Assembly: GCA_937899245.1 (NCBI GenBank)
Contig: CALDKB010000045.1
Coordinates: forward strand, 1 to 37,011
DNA length: 37,011 nt
Reading direction: 5' to 3'
Origin: an uncultured Bacteroidales bacterium
Lineage (GTDB): Bacteria > Bacteroidota > Bacteroidia > Bacteroidales > ML635J-15
Positions within the stretch are counted from its first letter, which is position 1, and every line of letters starts with the position of its first letter. This document shows positions 16,457-24,918 of the stretch, piece after piece. A model generated the notes under the pieces. It did no database searches. It worked only from the letters and a program-made list of their open reading frames with translations, and was not told where the DNA came from. The position numbers were made by a program, and so were the translations under genes.

Positions 16457-17590
16457 ATGGCATCTAAAAAGACTTTCATAGACATAAATGCTGTAACCTC
16501 TGAGCTTCAAAGGCTCGGAGTAACTAATGCTGAAGAAGAGGCCTTGAACATCAATTCCAAGGTCAAGACGATTTTATTTGGTTACAAAGAGAAGAAATCC
16601 ATAGCGAAGGAGCAGTACAAGTCAGCAAAACCTTTTTTTGAGATCTATGAATCAGATGCAGGATTGAATCTTCCTCAATGGGTGAAGGAGCGTCTTCATG
16701 AGGCAAGAGTATTTGGGTCGTCTACTCAACTAATCATCTTCCCCGATGGGAAAAAATACCAAATTAATAATCCGCTAAATGACCTGTCTGCTTCTGAGTG
16801 GCTGAATTTCACGCCTTCGGTATTTTCGACATTCTACACCACATCTGGCGAAGATTCTTACGCTCATAGTATCCGAAAGATTCACCCATCGCCTAAACCG
16901 CCCCAGCTTATGAGGGATATCATAAGCTTCTTTACTAAAGAGGGCGAAATAGTTTTGGATTACTTTATGGGTGTTGGGGGAAGTCTTCTTGGTGCAGGTT
17001 TGTGTGGTCGTAAAGCGATAGGAATTGATCTTAGTCAGACATACATTGATGCTTATAAAAAGGCTGCTGATGAACTAGGTCTCCCTGTTTTTCCTACTAT
17101 CCAGGGCGATTGTCTCGACCTCTTGAAGAATCAAACCGAGATTAATAGATTGACAGGAGGCGAGAAAATCGGTCTTGTTCTTATTGACCCACCCTATGGG
17201 GATATGATGAGCAGAGAAAAAACAGGGGGCGACGTACATGTTTATGGGAATGTCGCAACGCCATTCACCAATGATCCAAGGGATTTTGGTAACATGAATG
17301 TTCCAGATTGTCTTGAGTCATTGAAATTGTCCGTAGAACGGGCTTTAGCTTTCTTAAAAATGAAAGGTTATATTGTTGTCTTCATTAAGGATTTTCAGCC
17401 CAAAAAGAAAAAAGTAAATCTTTTACATGCTGAAATAGTACATAAAATTAATGAGATTGATAATATACAATATAAAGGCCTGAGAATTTGGGCAGATAAA
17501 TCTGCGAAACTATTCCCTTATGGTTATCCATTATCATTCGTAGCCAATCAAATACATCAATATATTCTTGTTTTTAGAAAAGAAAAATAA
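16457..17590 (+). CDS. DNA amino-methyltransferase (N4/N6), motif order X-I-IV
   Basis: The 377-residue protein has a 130-residue N-terminal extension that may read DNA. After it come HPSPKPP (143-149, motif X region), the SAM loop DYFMGVGG (168-175, motif I) and the catalytic DPPYGD (244-249, motif IV). The sequence style is that of the N6_N4_Mtase family (COG0863). However, motif I precedes motif IV, the reverse of the next gene, so the fold is circularly permuted relative to the usual beta class. Which base it methylates cannot be read from DPPY alone. It follows the nuclease by 13 bases and shares its composition until about 17390, where the sequence turns AT-rich. Confidence 0.85.
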   Translation: MASKKTFIDINAVTSELQRLGVTNAEEEALNINSKVKTILFGYKEKKSIAKEQYKSAKPFFEIYESDAGLNLPQWVKERLHEARVFGSSTQLIIFPDGKKYQINNPLNDLSASEWLNFTPSVFSTFYTTSGEDSYAHSIRKIHPSPKPPQLMRDIISFFTKEGEIVLDYFMGVGGSLLGAGLCGRKAIGIDLSQTYIDAYKKAADELGLPVFPTIQGDCLDLLKNQTEINRLTGGEKIGLVLIDPPYGDMMSREKTGGDVHVYGNVATPFTNDPRDFGNMNVPDCLESLKLSVERALAFLKMKGYIVVFIKDFQPKKKKVNLLHAEIVHKINEIDNIQYKGLRIWADKSAKLFPYGYPLSFVANQIHQYILVFRKEK

Positions 17591-17609
17591 GGCGTAGAAT
17601 ATGAAATAA

Positions 17610-18788
17610 ATGATATATATGAGAGATTTTATTCTAAAAAATGGCAATTGCATGGATGAGATTCCTTCAATAGAAGGACAGGTTGATATGGTTTTTGCAG
17701 ACCCTCCATATTTTCTATCAACAGGTAAAAAAAGAGTATGGATAAAGAATACCTATACAAGTTTTGATAAGGGTGATTGGGATAGGGCACGAGGTACAGA
17801 AGAAAAAAACGCATTTAACAAAAAATGGTTAACTGAAGTATATAGAGTACTTAAAGATGAAGGAACAATATGGGTTTGTGGCTCTTATCACAACATTTTT
17901 TCAGTCGCAGATTGTCTTGACGAATTAGGTTTCAAAATTCTTAATATAGTGGTTTGGAATAAGACAGATCCCCCAAACACATATGCGGATGATCGTTTGA
18001 GTTATTCTGCTGAATATATTATCTGGGCTAAAAAGAATCCTAAAAAGCATCATTTCTACAATTATCACTTAATGAAACAGTTAAATGGAGGTAGCCCTTT
18101 GACAGACGTTTGGAGAATTCCTGCCACTTCTTTATGGGAAAAACGCCTTGGCAAGCACCCCACACAAAAACCGTTGCGTCTTTTGTATCGGATTATTCTT
18201 GCAAGTACTCAAAAAGGTGACACCATTCTTGACCCATTTGCTGGTAGTTGTACAACGGGCATTGCCGCCAACTTGCTTGGCCGTAATTTCATCGGCATAG
18301 ACCAAAGTCAAGAATATTTAGATTATGGCATTCGCCGTAGAAAAGAAATAGACGACCCTATAATAGCACAAAAGATTTTCCGTAAAATGTCTGAAAATCC
18401 TGATGAAGTCATGGTAATGGTCAACCACACTCGCAAAGAAACAAAGCAACTTATGATAGATAAAGGTATTTGCTATCTTCGTGCAGGCGATTCAAAAGGT
18501 TCTTTGCTTGTAACACCGGGTTTTGAACGTATGCAATATGTTATTCTACATACAGGTGGCGAAGATTGCCATTTGTTTCGTTTGAAAACTAAAGGCCATT
18601 TCCAAATTTGGACAAAAGAAACGCTTGAAGAGTATGGTTTTCACCCAGAACACGCACCATATTACGTGGTATTGCATTTTGATAACTCAAAAGAGATTGA
18701 AATGCCCAAACAACCCAATTTGAAACAAAAAATCAACACATATCGTGCAAAGATTCGTCCATTGAGCGATTTCTTTGGAATAAATTAA
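17610..18788 (+). CDS. Beta-class DNA adenine methyltransferase (HinfI-M-like)
   Basis: The 392-residue enzyme has the beta order: catalytic DPPYFLS (31-37) first, then KHPTQKP (182-188) and the SAM loop DPFAGSCTTG (208-217). WVCGSYHNIF and VVWNKTDPP are as in M.HinfI-type adenine methylases. The C-terminal part, about 265-350 (MIDKGICYLRAG... to HLFRLKTKGHF), looks like the RAMA domain that accompanies such methylases. The start at 17610 has an alternative ATG at 17619. No nuclease of its own is intact nearby: the reading frame that follows is cut off at 18916. It may therefore be an orphan or the rest of a second, broken system. Confidence 0.9.
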   Translation: MIYMRDFILKNGNCMDEIPSIEGQVDMVFADPPYFLSTGKKRVWIKNTYTSFDKGDWDRARGTEEKNAFNKKWLTEVYRVLKDEGTIWVCGSYHNIFSVADCLDELGFKILNIVVWNKTDPPNTYADDRLSYSAEYIIWAKKNPKKHHFYNYHLMKQLNGGSPLTDVWRIPATSLWEKRLGKHPTQKPLRLLYRIILASTQKGDTILDPFAGSCTTGIAANLLGRNFIGIDQSQEYLDYGIRRRKEIDDPIIAQKIFRKMSENPDEVMVMVNHTRKETKQLMIDKGICYLRAGDSKGSLLVTPGFERMQYVILHTGGEDCHLFRLKTKGHFQIWTKETLEEYGFHPEHAPYYVVLHFDNSKEIEMPKQPNLKQKINTYRAKIRPLSDFFGIN

Positions 18789-18793
18789 AAACC

Positions 18794-18916
18794 ATGTACA
18801 CCATAACCGTCAACGTATACAAGTACGATCAACTCAAATGGCAAGAACAAGTCTTGCTTGATGCCTCGACTAAAGTCGAAGCCAACGTCAAAAGAACTAC
18901 CTTTGCTAATCCATAA
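18794..18916 (+). pseudogene. Truncated 5' end of an unknown gene following the last methyltransferase
   Basis: An ATG five bases after the methylase stop opens 40 codons (start MYTITVNVYKYDQL) and then stops. The first half looks like a real N-terminus and the last few codons do not. It overlaps, on the opposite strand, the point where DUF1016 homology ends (about 18905). I read it as a gene start cut by a rearrangement; no function can be given. Confidence 0.4.
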
Positions 18917-19476
18917 CAGGCAGCCATTATTGGACTTTTCAGGATTTCCAACTTGTCAACCTTATTGTCTTTCTCGGTATTCTCAACCAACTGCGGTTGC
19001 TTGAAATGACGTTCATAATATTGCGTGGATATGTTTCTGTCAAGTGTGCGTACACTCCACATTTCTTGCGAGGCAGTTAGCATATACCACCGAGCTGCAG
19101 TTATATCATCTACTCGTAAAACAGTACGTATATGCGACCAAGATAAATTGTGCACACGCGTGTGCACAATTTCTAAACTGTTGAATGTTAAGTAGAAAGA
19201 ACGAAAATACTGCAGATTTCTTTTGCTAAATCCTTTGCCGTATGTTCGCGTCAATTCCTCTGAAAGTTGTGCGATTAGTTGAGATCCATATTCGGCCCGG
19301 TTAGCCCCTTTCTGCTCTTGCAACACAATGCGTTCGCCTATCTTCCAATAGGTTTCTATCATCAGTTGACTTACAGAAGCATATGCTTGCTGGCGACCTT
19401 GCTCAACAATGTTCTTCACTTCCGCAAGAAATGATGCATCGATATTAGTTTTTATTATGTTGCCTTTATCTGCCAT
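18829..19476 (-). pseudogene. Truncated DUF1016 (YhcG-like) nuclease-associated protein
   Basis: From the ATG at 19476 the frame encodes 215 residues. The first about 190 match the DUF1016 N-terminal domain: QQAYASVSQLMIETYWKIGE, GSQLIAQLSEEL...GKGFSKRNLQYFRSFY, then SWSHI, then LEILKSPIMAACYGL. Full-length proteins (about 330-380 residues) continue with a PD-(D/E)XK nuclease domain holding DLLFYH and ELK. Here that domain is gone and the last 25 codons are unrelated and serine/cysteine-rich. DUF1016 genes are typical passengers of restriction-modification islands. The fragment probably cannot cut DNA. Confidence 0.85.
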
Positions 19477-19692
19477 GTTTAGCAAACGTTGTGATTAATA
19501 ATGTGTTAAATATAAATTATTTCTCTCCTTTTGTTAAATATTTTGCCTTTTTAATTCAAGTTGCAATTTAGTATTTATTTCTTTTGTGTGGATTTCATTT
19601 TTCCCATTTTCTCTGTCGTGATTCTTGATTTATTTTGTGCAAAAATACTCAATTTTGTTGGCTTGATGGTAGAACGAGAAAAAAAACAATAC
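19477..19692. other. Intergenic, AT-rich
   Basis: No gene is supported between the DUF1016 start and the Rnf terminator. Short frames here are low-complexity and lack homology-like features. No clear -7 box for DUF1016 was found. Confidence 0.5.
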
Positions 19693-19731
19693 AAAAAAAT
19701 CCCTTGCTCCATCCGAAGCAAGGGATTTTTA
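19693..19731 (-). terminator. Strong terminator of the Rnf operon (bidirectional shape)
   Basis: ATCCCTTGCT (19699-19708) and AGCAAGGGAT (19717-19726) form a perfect 10-bp stem, with A-runs on the left and T-runs on the right. It lies 21 bases after the rnfA stop. Confidence 0.9.
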
Positions 19732-19751
19732 TTTTGGTTATTTGCAATCTA

Positions 19752-20348
19752 TTAAACCAATCCAGAGAATCCCATGAATGCCAATGCAAGGATACCTGCA
19801 ACAACTAATGCTGCTGGAACGCCCTTCATGCCTTCTGGAATAGGAAGCTTAGCCATGTGCTCGCGGATACCTGCGAAAATGACCAATGCTAGCATGTAGC
19901 CGAGTGCTGTACCTATTGCGAAAACGATACCTGCAACTAGACTGTGAGGATCAAGTCCAAATGAATTGAATGTTCCGTTTCCTACAAGGATTGCTACACC
20001 AAGGATAGTACAGTTGGTAGTGATAAGAGGAAGGAAGATTCCCAATGCCTGATAGAGTGACGGGCTGATCTTCTTTAATACGATTTCAACCATCTGTACG
20101 AGTGCTGCAATTACAAGGATGAATGCAATTGTCTGCATGAACTCGATGTGAAGAGGGATAAGGATGTATTCCTGAATCAACCAAGCTACTATTGTTGCCA
20201 GTGTCATTACGAAAAGCACTGCCAAACCCATACCTGTTGCTGTCTTAACCTTGCTGGTTACGCCAAGGAACGGACAAATACCGAGGAATTGTGCAAGCAC
20301 GATATTGTTAACGAGCATTGCAGAAATTATGATAAGTATGTATGCCAT
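19752..20348 (-). CDS. rnfA: Rnf electron transport complex subunit A
   Basis: This 198-residue protein with six membrane helices is rich in conserved glycine and proline positions of the RnfA/NqrE family: VNNIVLAQFLGICPFLG near the start and PLITTNCTILGVAI in the middle. RnfA and RnfE form the antiparallel membrane core with a shared iron-sulfur cluster through which electrons cross; Cys25 and Cys112 are the probable ligands. It is the last gene of the operon, 11 bases after rnfE and just before the terminator. Confidence 0.95.
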   Translation of the reverse strand: MAYILIIISAMLVNNIVLAQFLGICPFLGVTSKVKTATGMGLAVLFVMTLATIVAWLIQEYILIPLHIEFMQTIAFILVIAALVQMVEIVLKKISPSLYQALGIFLPLITTNCTILGVAILVGNGTFNSFGLDPHSLVAGIVFAIGTALGYMLALVIFAGIREHMAKLPIPEGMKGVPAALVVAGILALAFMGFSGLV

Positions 20349-20359
20349 AGTCGTAAAAT

Positions 20360-20941
20360 TTATTTGTTAAACTTTCTTACAATTGCAATGAAATATGCCA
20401 ATCCGAAGAATGCACCCGGAGCAAGTACGAAAACAAGGATTCCGTCGGCGCCTGGGCAGAACTGCCAGCCAAATACCGAAAGACTACCAAGAATTTCGCG
20501 GACAGCACCTAAAACCAAAAGTGCTAATGCATATCCAAGACCCATTCCCAAACCGTCTACGCATGATGCCCAAACACCGTTCTTTGAAGCGAAAGCTTCG
20601 GCACGGCCGAGGACGATACAGTTTACAACGATAAGTGGAATGAACAAGCCCAATGTTTCGTAGATGGCCGGAGTGTAGGCCTGCATGATCAAGTCTACTA
20701 CGGTAACGAACGAAGCAATGACTACAATGTACGATGGAATACGAACCTTATCAGGAATAAAGTTCTTGATTAACGAAACTACGATGTTGGAGCATACCAA
20801 AACGAATGTAGTGGCAAGACCCATACTTAATCCGTTAATTGCCGATGTGGTGGTACCCAGTGTAGGGCAGCATCCCAAAAGCATTATTAATACGGGGTTT
20901 TCCTTGATGAACCCTTTTGTAAAGTTTTTCCAGTTATTCAT
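20360..20941 (-). CDS. rnfE: Rnf electron transport complex subunit E
   Basis: The 193-residue six-helix membrane protein is paralogous to RnfA. It has ENPVLIMLLGCCPTLGTT near the N-terminus and LIVVNCIVLGRAEAFA centrally, the hallmarks of RnfE/NqrD. Its cysteines pair with those of RnfA around the central cluster. Its ATG shares one base with the rnfG stop (TAATG), so the two are translationally coupled. Confidence 0.95.
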   Translation of the reverse strand: MNNWKNFTKGFIKENPVLIMLLGCCPTLGTTTSAINGLSMGLATTFVLVCSNIVVSLIKNFIPDKVRIPSYIVVIASFVTVVDLIMQAYTPAIYETLGLFIPLIVVNCIVLGRAEAFASKNGVWASCVDGLGMGLGYALALLVLGAVREILGSLSVFGWQFCPGADGILVFVLAPGAFFGLAYFIAIVRKFNK

Positions 20942-21630
20942 TATTCGTTTCCTCCTTCATTTTCTGTTGTAATCTCAACACTGTTTTCAGAAGTCTTGAC
21001 TACCGTTGAAACATTTGTTATTGTGTCGCAATTGCCTGCATCATCCTTTAGAATGACAGTTTCGGTTGATATGCTGCTGCCAACAGTATTGATATAGGTT
21101 GCGTATGCATTTTCAAGGCCTTTGCAGAATGCACGTGAAGAGATTGTTGCTGCTGTGATAGCGTCAACATCGCCACCGTCCTTCTTAACCTTTATGCCAT
21201 TGGAAAGGTCCTTGCCAATTACATTGCCCTTGCCGTCTTTCTGGAACCAGGTGCCCATCTTTGAACCAAGGCCTGCTGTTTCAGCGTGTTTCAATACTGA
21301 ATATCCGAAAATCTTGCCTTCGTTGTCAAATCCAACAAGTAATTTTACTGGACCGCCGAAGCCGTTGGTTTCGGTTTCAACAGCGATACCAACCTGCTGG
21401 TTTGATGCGTCGAATGCCTTGTAGATTGCCGAACCTTCTACTGTATCGTTTTCCTGATGGTCGAATGCTGGAAGAACTTCCGACAATGCTTTTTTCAACT
21501 GTTCCTCTTGAACCTTCTTGATTGGCTCTGATGTAAAGTAATATACGAAACCAAGAGCCACGGCTGCTACTGCTGTTATCACAAACAGAGTAAGCACCAT
21601 ATTTATTAAAGAACTTTGTTTCTTTGCCAT
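20941..21630 (-). CDS. rnfG: Rnf complex FMN-binding subunit G
   Basis: The 229-residue protein has one N-terminal membrane helix (about 8-32) and a periplasmic FMN-binding domain. The flavinylation motif reads DAITAAT (156-162), so Thr162 is the expected covalent FMN site. The common form is SGAT; TAAT here is a tolerated variant I have seen described for Rnf/Nqr subunits. The C-terminal 45 residues are acidic and serine/threonine-rich and extend beyond the core domain. An ApbE transferase is needed but none is in the window. Confidence 0.93.
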   Translation of the reverse strand: MAKKQSSLINMVLTLFVITAVAAVALGFVYYFTSEPIKKVQEEQLKKALSEVLPAFDHQENDTVEGSAIYKAFDASNQQVGIAVETETNGFGGPVKLLVGFDNEGKIFGYSVLKHAETAGLGSKMGTWFQKDGKGNVIGKDLSNGIKVKKDGGDVDAITAATISSRAFCKGLENAYATYINTVGSSISTETVILKDDAGNCDTITNVSTVVKTSENSVEITTENEGGNE

Positions 21631-21656
21631 GATTATTCTTTTTTAAGGTTTCACAA

Positions 21657-22658
21657 TTATTTCTTTACCTCTTCCTTTGGTTTCTGTGGAACTTCACCGA
21701 AACGTTTTGGCTTGCACCAGTTGTTAATCAACGGAACTATTGCGTTCATAATCAAGATTGCGAACGACATACCTTCTGGGTATGCACCCCAAGTTCTGAT
21801 TAATACTGTAATGATACCGATGCCAACACCGTAAATCAACATTCCCTTGCCTGTCATTGGAGAAGTTACCATATCGGTTGCCATATAGATAGCACCCAAC
21901 ATAGCACCACCAGTCAACAAGTGGAACAATGGATTTGCATACTGAGTTGGGTCAATTCCCCACAAGATTGCTGTGAAAGCAGCGATTGTGCCGAGAACAG
22001 CAACTGGAATGTGCCAAGTGATAACACGACGGAACAAAAGGAATAAACCGCCGACAAGAAGAGCGATTGCCGACATTTCGCCGAGAGAGCCGCCCATGTT
22101 ACCGAGGAACATTTCCATGTAGTTGTCGCTTATTGCCTGAACACCATTTTCGTTAAGAAGTCCAAGTGGAGTAGGACCGGTTACTGCGTCGAGAGCATTG
22201 ATGTCCCAAATTGGCTGTGGTGTCGGCCAAGTTGTCATCTGCGACGGGAAAGAGATTAAAAGGAATACACGGCCAACGATTGCCGGGTTGAATGGGTTGT
22301 TGCCCAAGCCGCCGAAAGTCATCTTTGCGATGCCTATTGCAACGATAGCACCTATTACTATAATCCACCAGTCGAGGTTTGCAGGAACGTTGAATGCCAG
22401 AAGCATACCAGTTACGATTGCCGAACCGTCGCAAATAGTGCATTTACCTTTCAATAAGAATTTCTGAATCAGCCATTCAACGGCAATACATGCAACGATA
22501 GAGATCAATGTAACTCTAATTGCATTGAGACCGAAGAAGTAAACTGATACGCAGAAAGCCGGTAGCAGCGCGATTACAACGCTGTACATTATCTTTTTCA
22601 CCGATTCGTTGCCATGAGCGTGCGGTGACATTGCGATTGCTAATTTATTTTCTGCCAT
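21657..22658 (-). CDS. rnfD: Rnf electron transport complex subunit D
   Basis: The 333-residue polytopic protein of the RnfD/NqrB family has CDGSAIVTGMLLAFNVP (76-92), GGLGNNPFNPAIVGR (116-130) and DAVTGPTPLG (157-166). Thr163 in the last motif is the expected covalent FMN attachment; the residue before it is Pro instead of the usual Ala. RnfD is the main ion-translocating membrane subunit with flavin sites. It lies 8 bases after rnfC. Confidence 0.95.
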   Translation of the reverse strand: MAENKLAIAMSPHAHGNESVKKIMYSVVIALLPAFCVSVYFFGLNAIRVTLISIVACIAVEWLIQKFLLKGKCTICDGSAIVTGMLLAFNVPANLDWWIIVIGAIVAIGIAKMTFGGLGNNPFNPAIVGRVFLLISFPSQMTTWPTPQPIWDINALDAVTGPTPLGLLNENGVQAISDNYMEMFLGNMGGSLGEMSAIALLVGGLFLLFRRVITWHIPVAVLGTIAAFTAILWGIDPTQYANPLFHLLTGGAMLGAIYMATDMVTSPMTGKGMLIYGVGIGIITVLIRTWGAYPEGMSFAILIMNAIVPLINNWCKPKRFGEVPQKPKEEVKK

Positions 22659-22666
22659 AGCTCTTA

Positions 22667-23995
22667 CTATTTTTTAGATCTTAAAATTTTTGTTACTGTA
22701 GCTTTTCCGTAGCGGATGTAGTCCGTAATAGGAATTCCTGCCGGGCAAGTGAAGCTGCAAGAACCACATTCGATGCAGTCGAGTACGCGTTCGTCCTTCA
22801 AGGCGTCGAAGTCGCGAATCTTTGCAAGGTTCTTTAGCAAGTATGGTTCAAGACCCATTGGACATGCGCTAACGCATTTGCCACAACGGATGCAGTTGTT
22901 TTCTTCCATACGTATGCTTTCTTCCTGTCTGAACATCAAAACGCCTGAAGTTCCCTTTGTTACCGGAACGTTCAGCGATTTAACTGCCTTCCCCATCATT
23001 GGACCGCCGTTAACAACCTTGCCGGTGTCTTCTGGTAAACCGCCAACAGCTTCGATGAGGTGGCTGATTGGAGTACCGATTCTTGCACGGATGTTCTTCG
23101 GGTTTGCTACCGATTTACCTGTAACTGTTACTACACGTTCGAACAAAGGTTTGTTCTTCTGTACTGCTTCGTAAATTGCAAATGTAGAACCTACGTTTTG
23201 TACAACGCAACCAACGTCGATTGGCAATGCTGGAGGTGCTGGAATTTCACGGTTTACAGTTGATTTGATTAACTGCTTTTCACCACCTTGCGGGTATTTA
23301 ACCTTCAAAGGCATAACCTTAATTCCATATTTCTTAGCAACTTCAGTCATCTTTGCAATTGCATCCGGCTTGTTGTTTTCAATGCCGATGATGATTTCTT
23401 CAGCACCAGTTGCCTTCTGGATAATCTTGCAACCAACCATGATTTCTTCGGTTTTCTCGAGCATCAATCTATGGTCTGCCGTAAGGTATGGTTCACATTC
23501 TACACCGTTGATAATGAGGTGTTCGCATTTCTTTCCCTGAGGAATAGAAAGTTTAACGTGAGCTGGGAATGTAGCACCACCTGTACCTACAATACCGCAA
23601 GCTGCAATTCTGTTGCGGATTTCTTCTGCCGACATTGTGATTTCGGTCTTAAGGTCTGGAGTGCGGTCGATTTCTTCGCACCATTCGTCACCTTCAACAT
23701 CAATGAAAATACAAGTGTTCTTGTATCCTGATGTGTCGATTGTCTTTTCGATTTTGGCTACTGTTCCTGATACCGACGAATGGATATTTGCCGATACGAA
23801 ACCTGTGCTCTTTGCGATAAGCTGGCCTACCTTAACCTTGTCGCCCTTTGCAACAACCGGTTCTGCTGGAGCACCGATGTGTTGTGCGATCGGAATCATT
23901 ACCTGCTTAGGCAATTCTATGTATTCGATAGGATTTCCTTTAGAAATTTTATTTTCTTGTGGGTGAACACCACCCTTTGGAAAAGTTCTTAACAC
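22667..23995 (-). CDS. rnfC: Rnf complex subunit C (NADH- and FMN-binding, 2x4Fe-4S)
   Basis: The 442-residue soluble subunit starts at GTG 23995, supported by a full AGGAGG seven bases upstream. It has the NQRA-like barrel at the start, a glycine-rich nucleotide/flavin loop GIVGTGGATFPAHVKL (about 134-149), a SLBB region, and two ferredoxin motifs near the end: CIRCGKCVSACP and CIECGSCSFTCP. RnfC exchanges electrons with NAD(H) on the cytoplasmic face. The product is slightly shorter than proteobacterial RnfC because it lacks the long repetitive C-terminal tail. Confidence 0.95.
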   Translation of the reverse strand: MLRTFPKGGVHPQENKISKGNPIEYIELPKQVMIPIAQHIGAPAEPVVAKGDKVKVGQLIAKSTGFVSANIHSSVSGTVAKIEKTIDTSGYKNTCIFIDVEGDEWCEEIDRTPDLKTEITMSAEEIRNRIAACGIVGTGGATFPAHVKLSIPQGKKCEHLIINGVECEPYLTADHRLMLEKTEEIMVGCKIIQKATGAEEIIIGIENNKPDAIAKMTEVAKKYGIKVMPLKVKYPQGGEKQLIKSTVNREIPAPPALPIDVGCVVQNVGSTFAIYEAVQKNKPLFERVVTVTGKSVANPKNIRARIGTPISHLIEAVGGLPEDTGKVVNGGPMMGKAVKSLNVPVTKGTSGVLMFRQEESIRMEENNCIRCGKCVSACPMGLEPYLLKNLAKIRDFDALKDERVLDCIECGSCSFTCPAGIPITDYIRYGKATVTKILRSKK

Positions 23996-24002
23996 GATGA
24001 GT

Positions 24003-24008
24003 CCTCCT
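24003..24008 (-). promoter_or_regulatory. Strong Shine-Dalgarno deciding the rnfC GTG start
   Basis: AGGAGG on the minus strand, seven bases before GTG 23995. Good Shine-Dalgarno sites are uncommon in Bacteroidota, so this one supports the non-ATG start. Confidence 0.7.
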
Positions 24009-24012
24009 GATA

Positions 24013-24897
24013 TTAGTTATTGTTTTCCTTGTTTTCTACCACTGGTTGCTCTGCTGGAGCTGGTGCTGGAGTTGCTAGCTTCTGTGGGAAGTTAACTCCG
24101 TTGATTGCCTTGGTTGGGCATTCTGCAACGCACTTTCCGCAAGCTTTACACTTGTTGAAGTCGATATAAGCAACATTGTTTTCAACGGTAATAGCTTCGA
24201 AAGGACAAACCTTAGCACATTTTCCACATCCGATACAAGCACTACCGCAAGCTTTTCTTGCTTCGCCACCCTTATCCTTGTTGATGCAGCCAACGTAAAC
24301 GCGACGGTTGTTCCTACCGCGGTTGCGAACTTCGATGACACCGCGTGGACACATCTTAGCGCATCCACCGCATCCACCGCACTTGTCGTAGTCAACAACT
24401 GGAAGTCCGGTTTCGGGGTTGATCGAAATGGCACCAAATTGGCATCCTGCAAGGCAGTCGCCATATCCCAAACAGCCGTACTGGCAGTCGGTGTCGCCAC
24501 TTGATGTTGCGTGAGCGATAGCACAAGTCTTAGCGCCGTCGTAAGTCGAAGTCTTTGGACGCTGGGCGTGAGTTCCGTAGCATCTGATGACAGCAACCTG
24601 AGGTTCTTTTTCCTCGGCTTCGAGTCCCATAACACCGGCAATCTTCTGCATTGCTGCGTTTCCGCCTGCAGGACAGAATTTACCTTCCAAATTACCACTC
24701 TTTACGATGGCTTCAGACATTCCTCGGCATCCCGGGAAACCGCATCCACCGCAATTTGCACCCGGCAAGCACGCTTCTACTTCGTCGATGCGCGGGTCCT
24801 CTTCTACCTTGAATTTCTTAGCAACAAAGAATAGTATTACTGCTAACACTATTCCTATTGCACACAAAGGTATCACAGTCCAAATTACAATCTCCAT
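24013..24897 (-). CDS. rnfB: Rnf complex ferredoxin-type subunit B
   Basis: This 294-residue protein has an N-terminal membrane helix (about 5-26) and then the 4Fe-4S domain CLPGANCGGCGFPGC typical of RnfB. Several ferredoxin motifs follow: CGGCGGCAKMCP, then CIGCGKCAKVCP, then CKACGKCVAECP. RnfB takes electrons from reduced ferredoxin and feeds the membrane part. A proline/alanine-rich C-terminal tail (after about 272) is not part of the core fold. It is the first structural rnf gene, 21 bases after rseC. Confidence 0.95.
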   Translation of the reverse strand: MEIVIWTVIPLCAIGIVLAVILFFVAKKFKVEEDPRIDEVEACLPGANCGGCGFPGCRGMSEAIVKSGNLEGKFCPAGGNAAMQKIAGVMGLEAEEKEPQVAVIRCYGTHAQRPKTSTYDGAKTCAIAHATSSGDTDCQYGCLGYGDCLAGCQFGAISINPETGLPVVDYDKCGGCGGCAKMCPRGVIEVRNRGRNNRRVYVGCINKDKGGEARKACGSACIGCGKCAKVCPFEAITVENNVAYIDFNKCKACGKCVAECPTKAINGVNFPQKLATPAPAPAEQPVVENKENNN

Positions 24898-24918
24898 AAT
24901 TTACTGATTTTAATTGAT

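Noticed and set aside
11866..19476. Integrase-type island with direct repeats of the tRNA end
   Set aside because: No integrase gene and no copy of the tRNA 3' end near the right edge were found, so an integrative element is not claimed.
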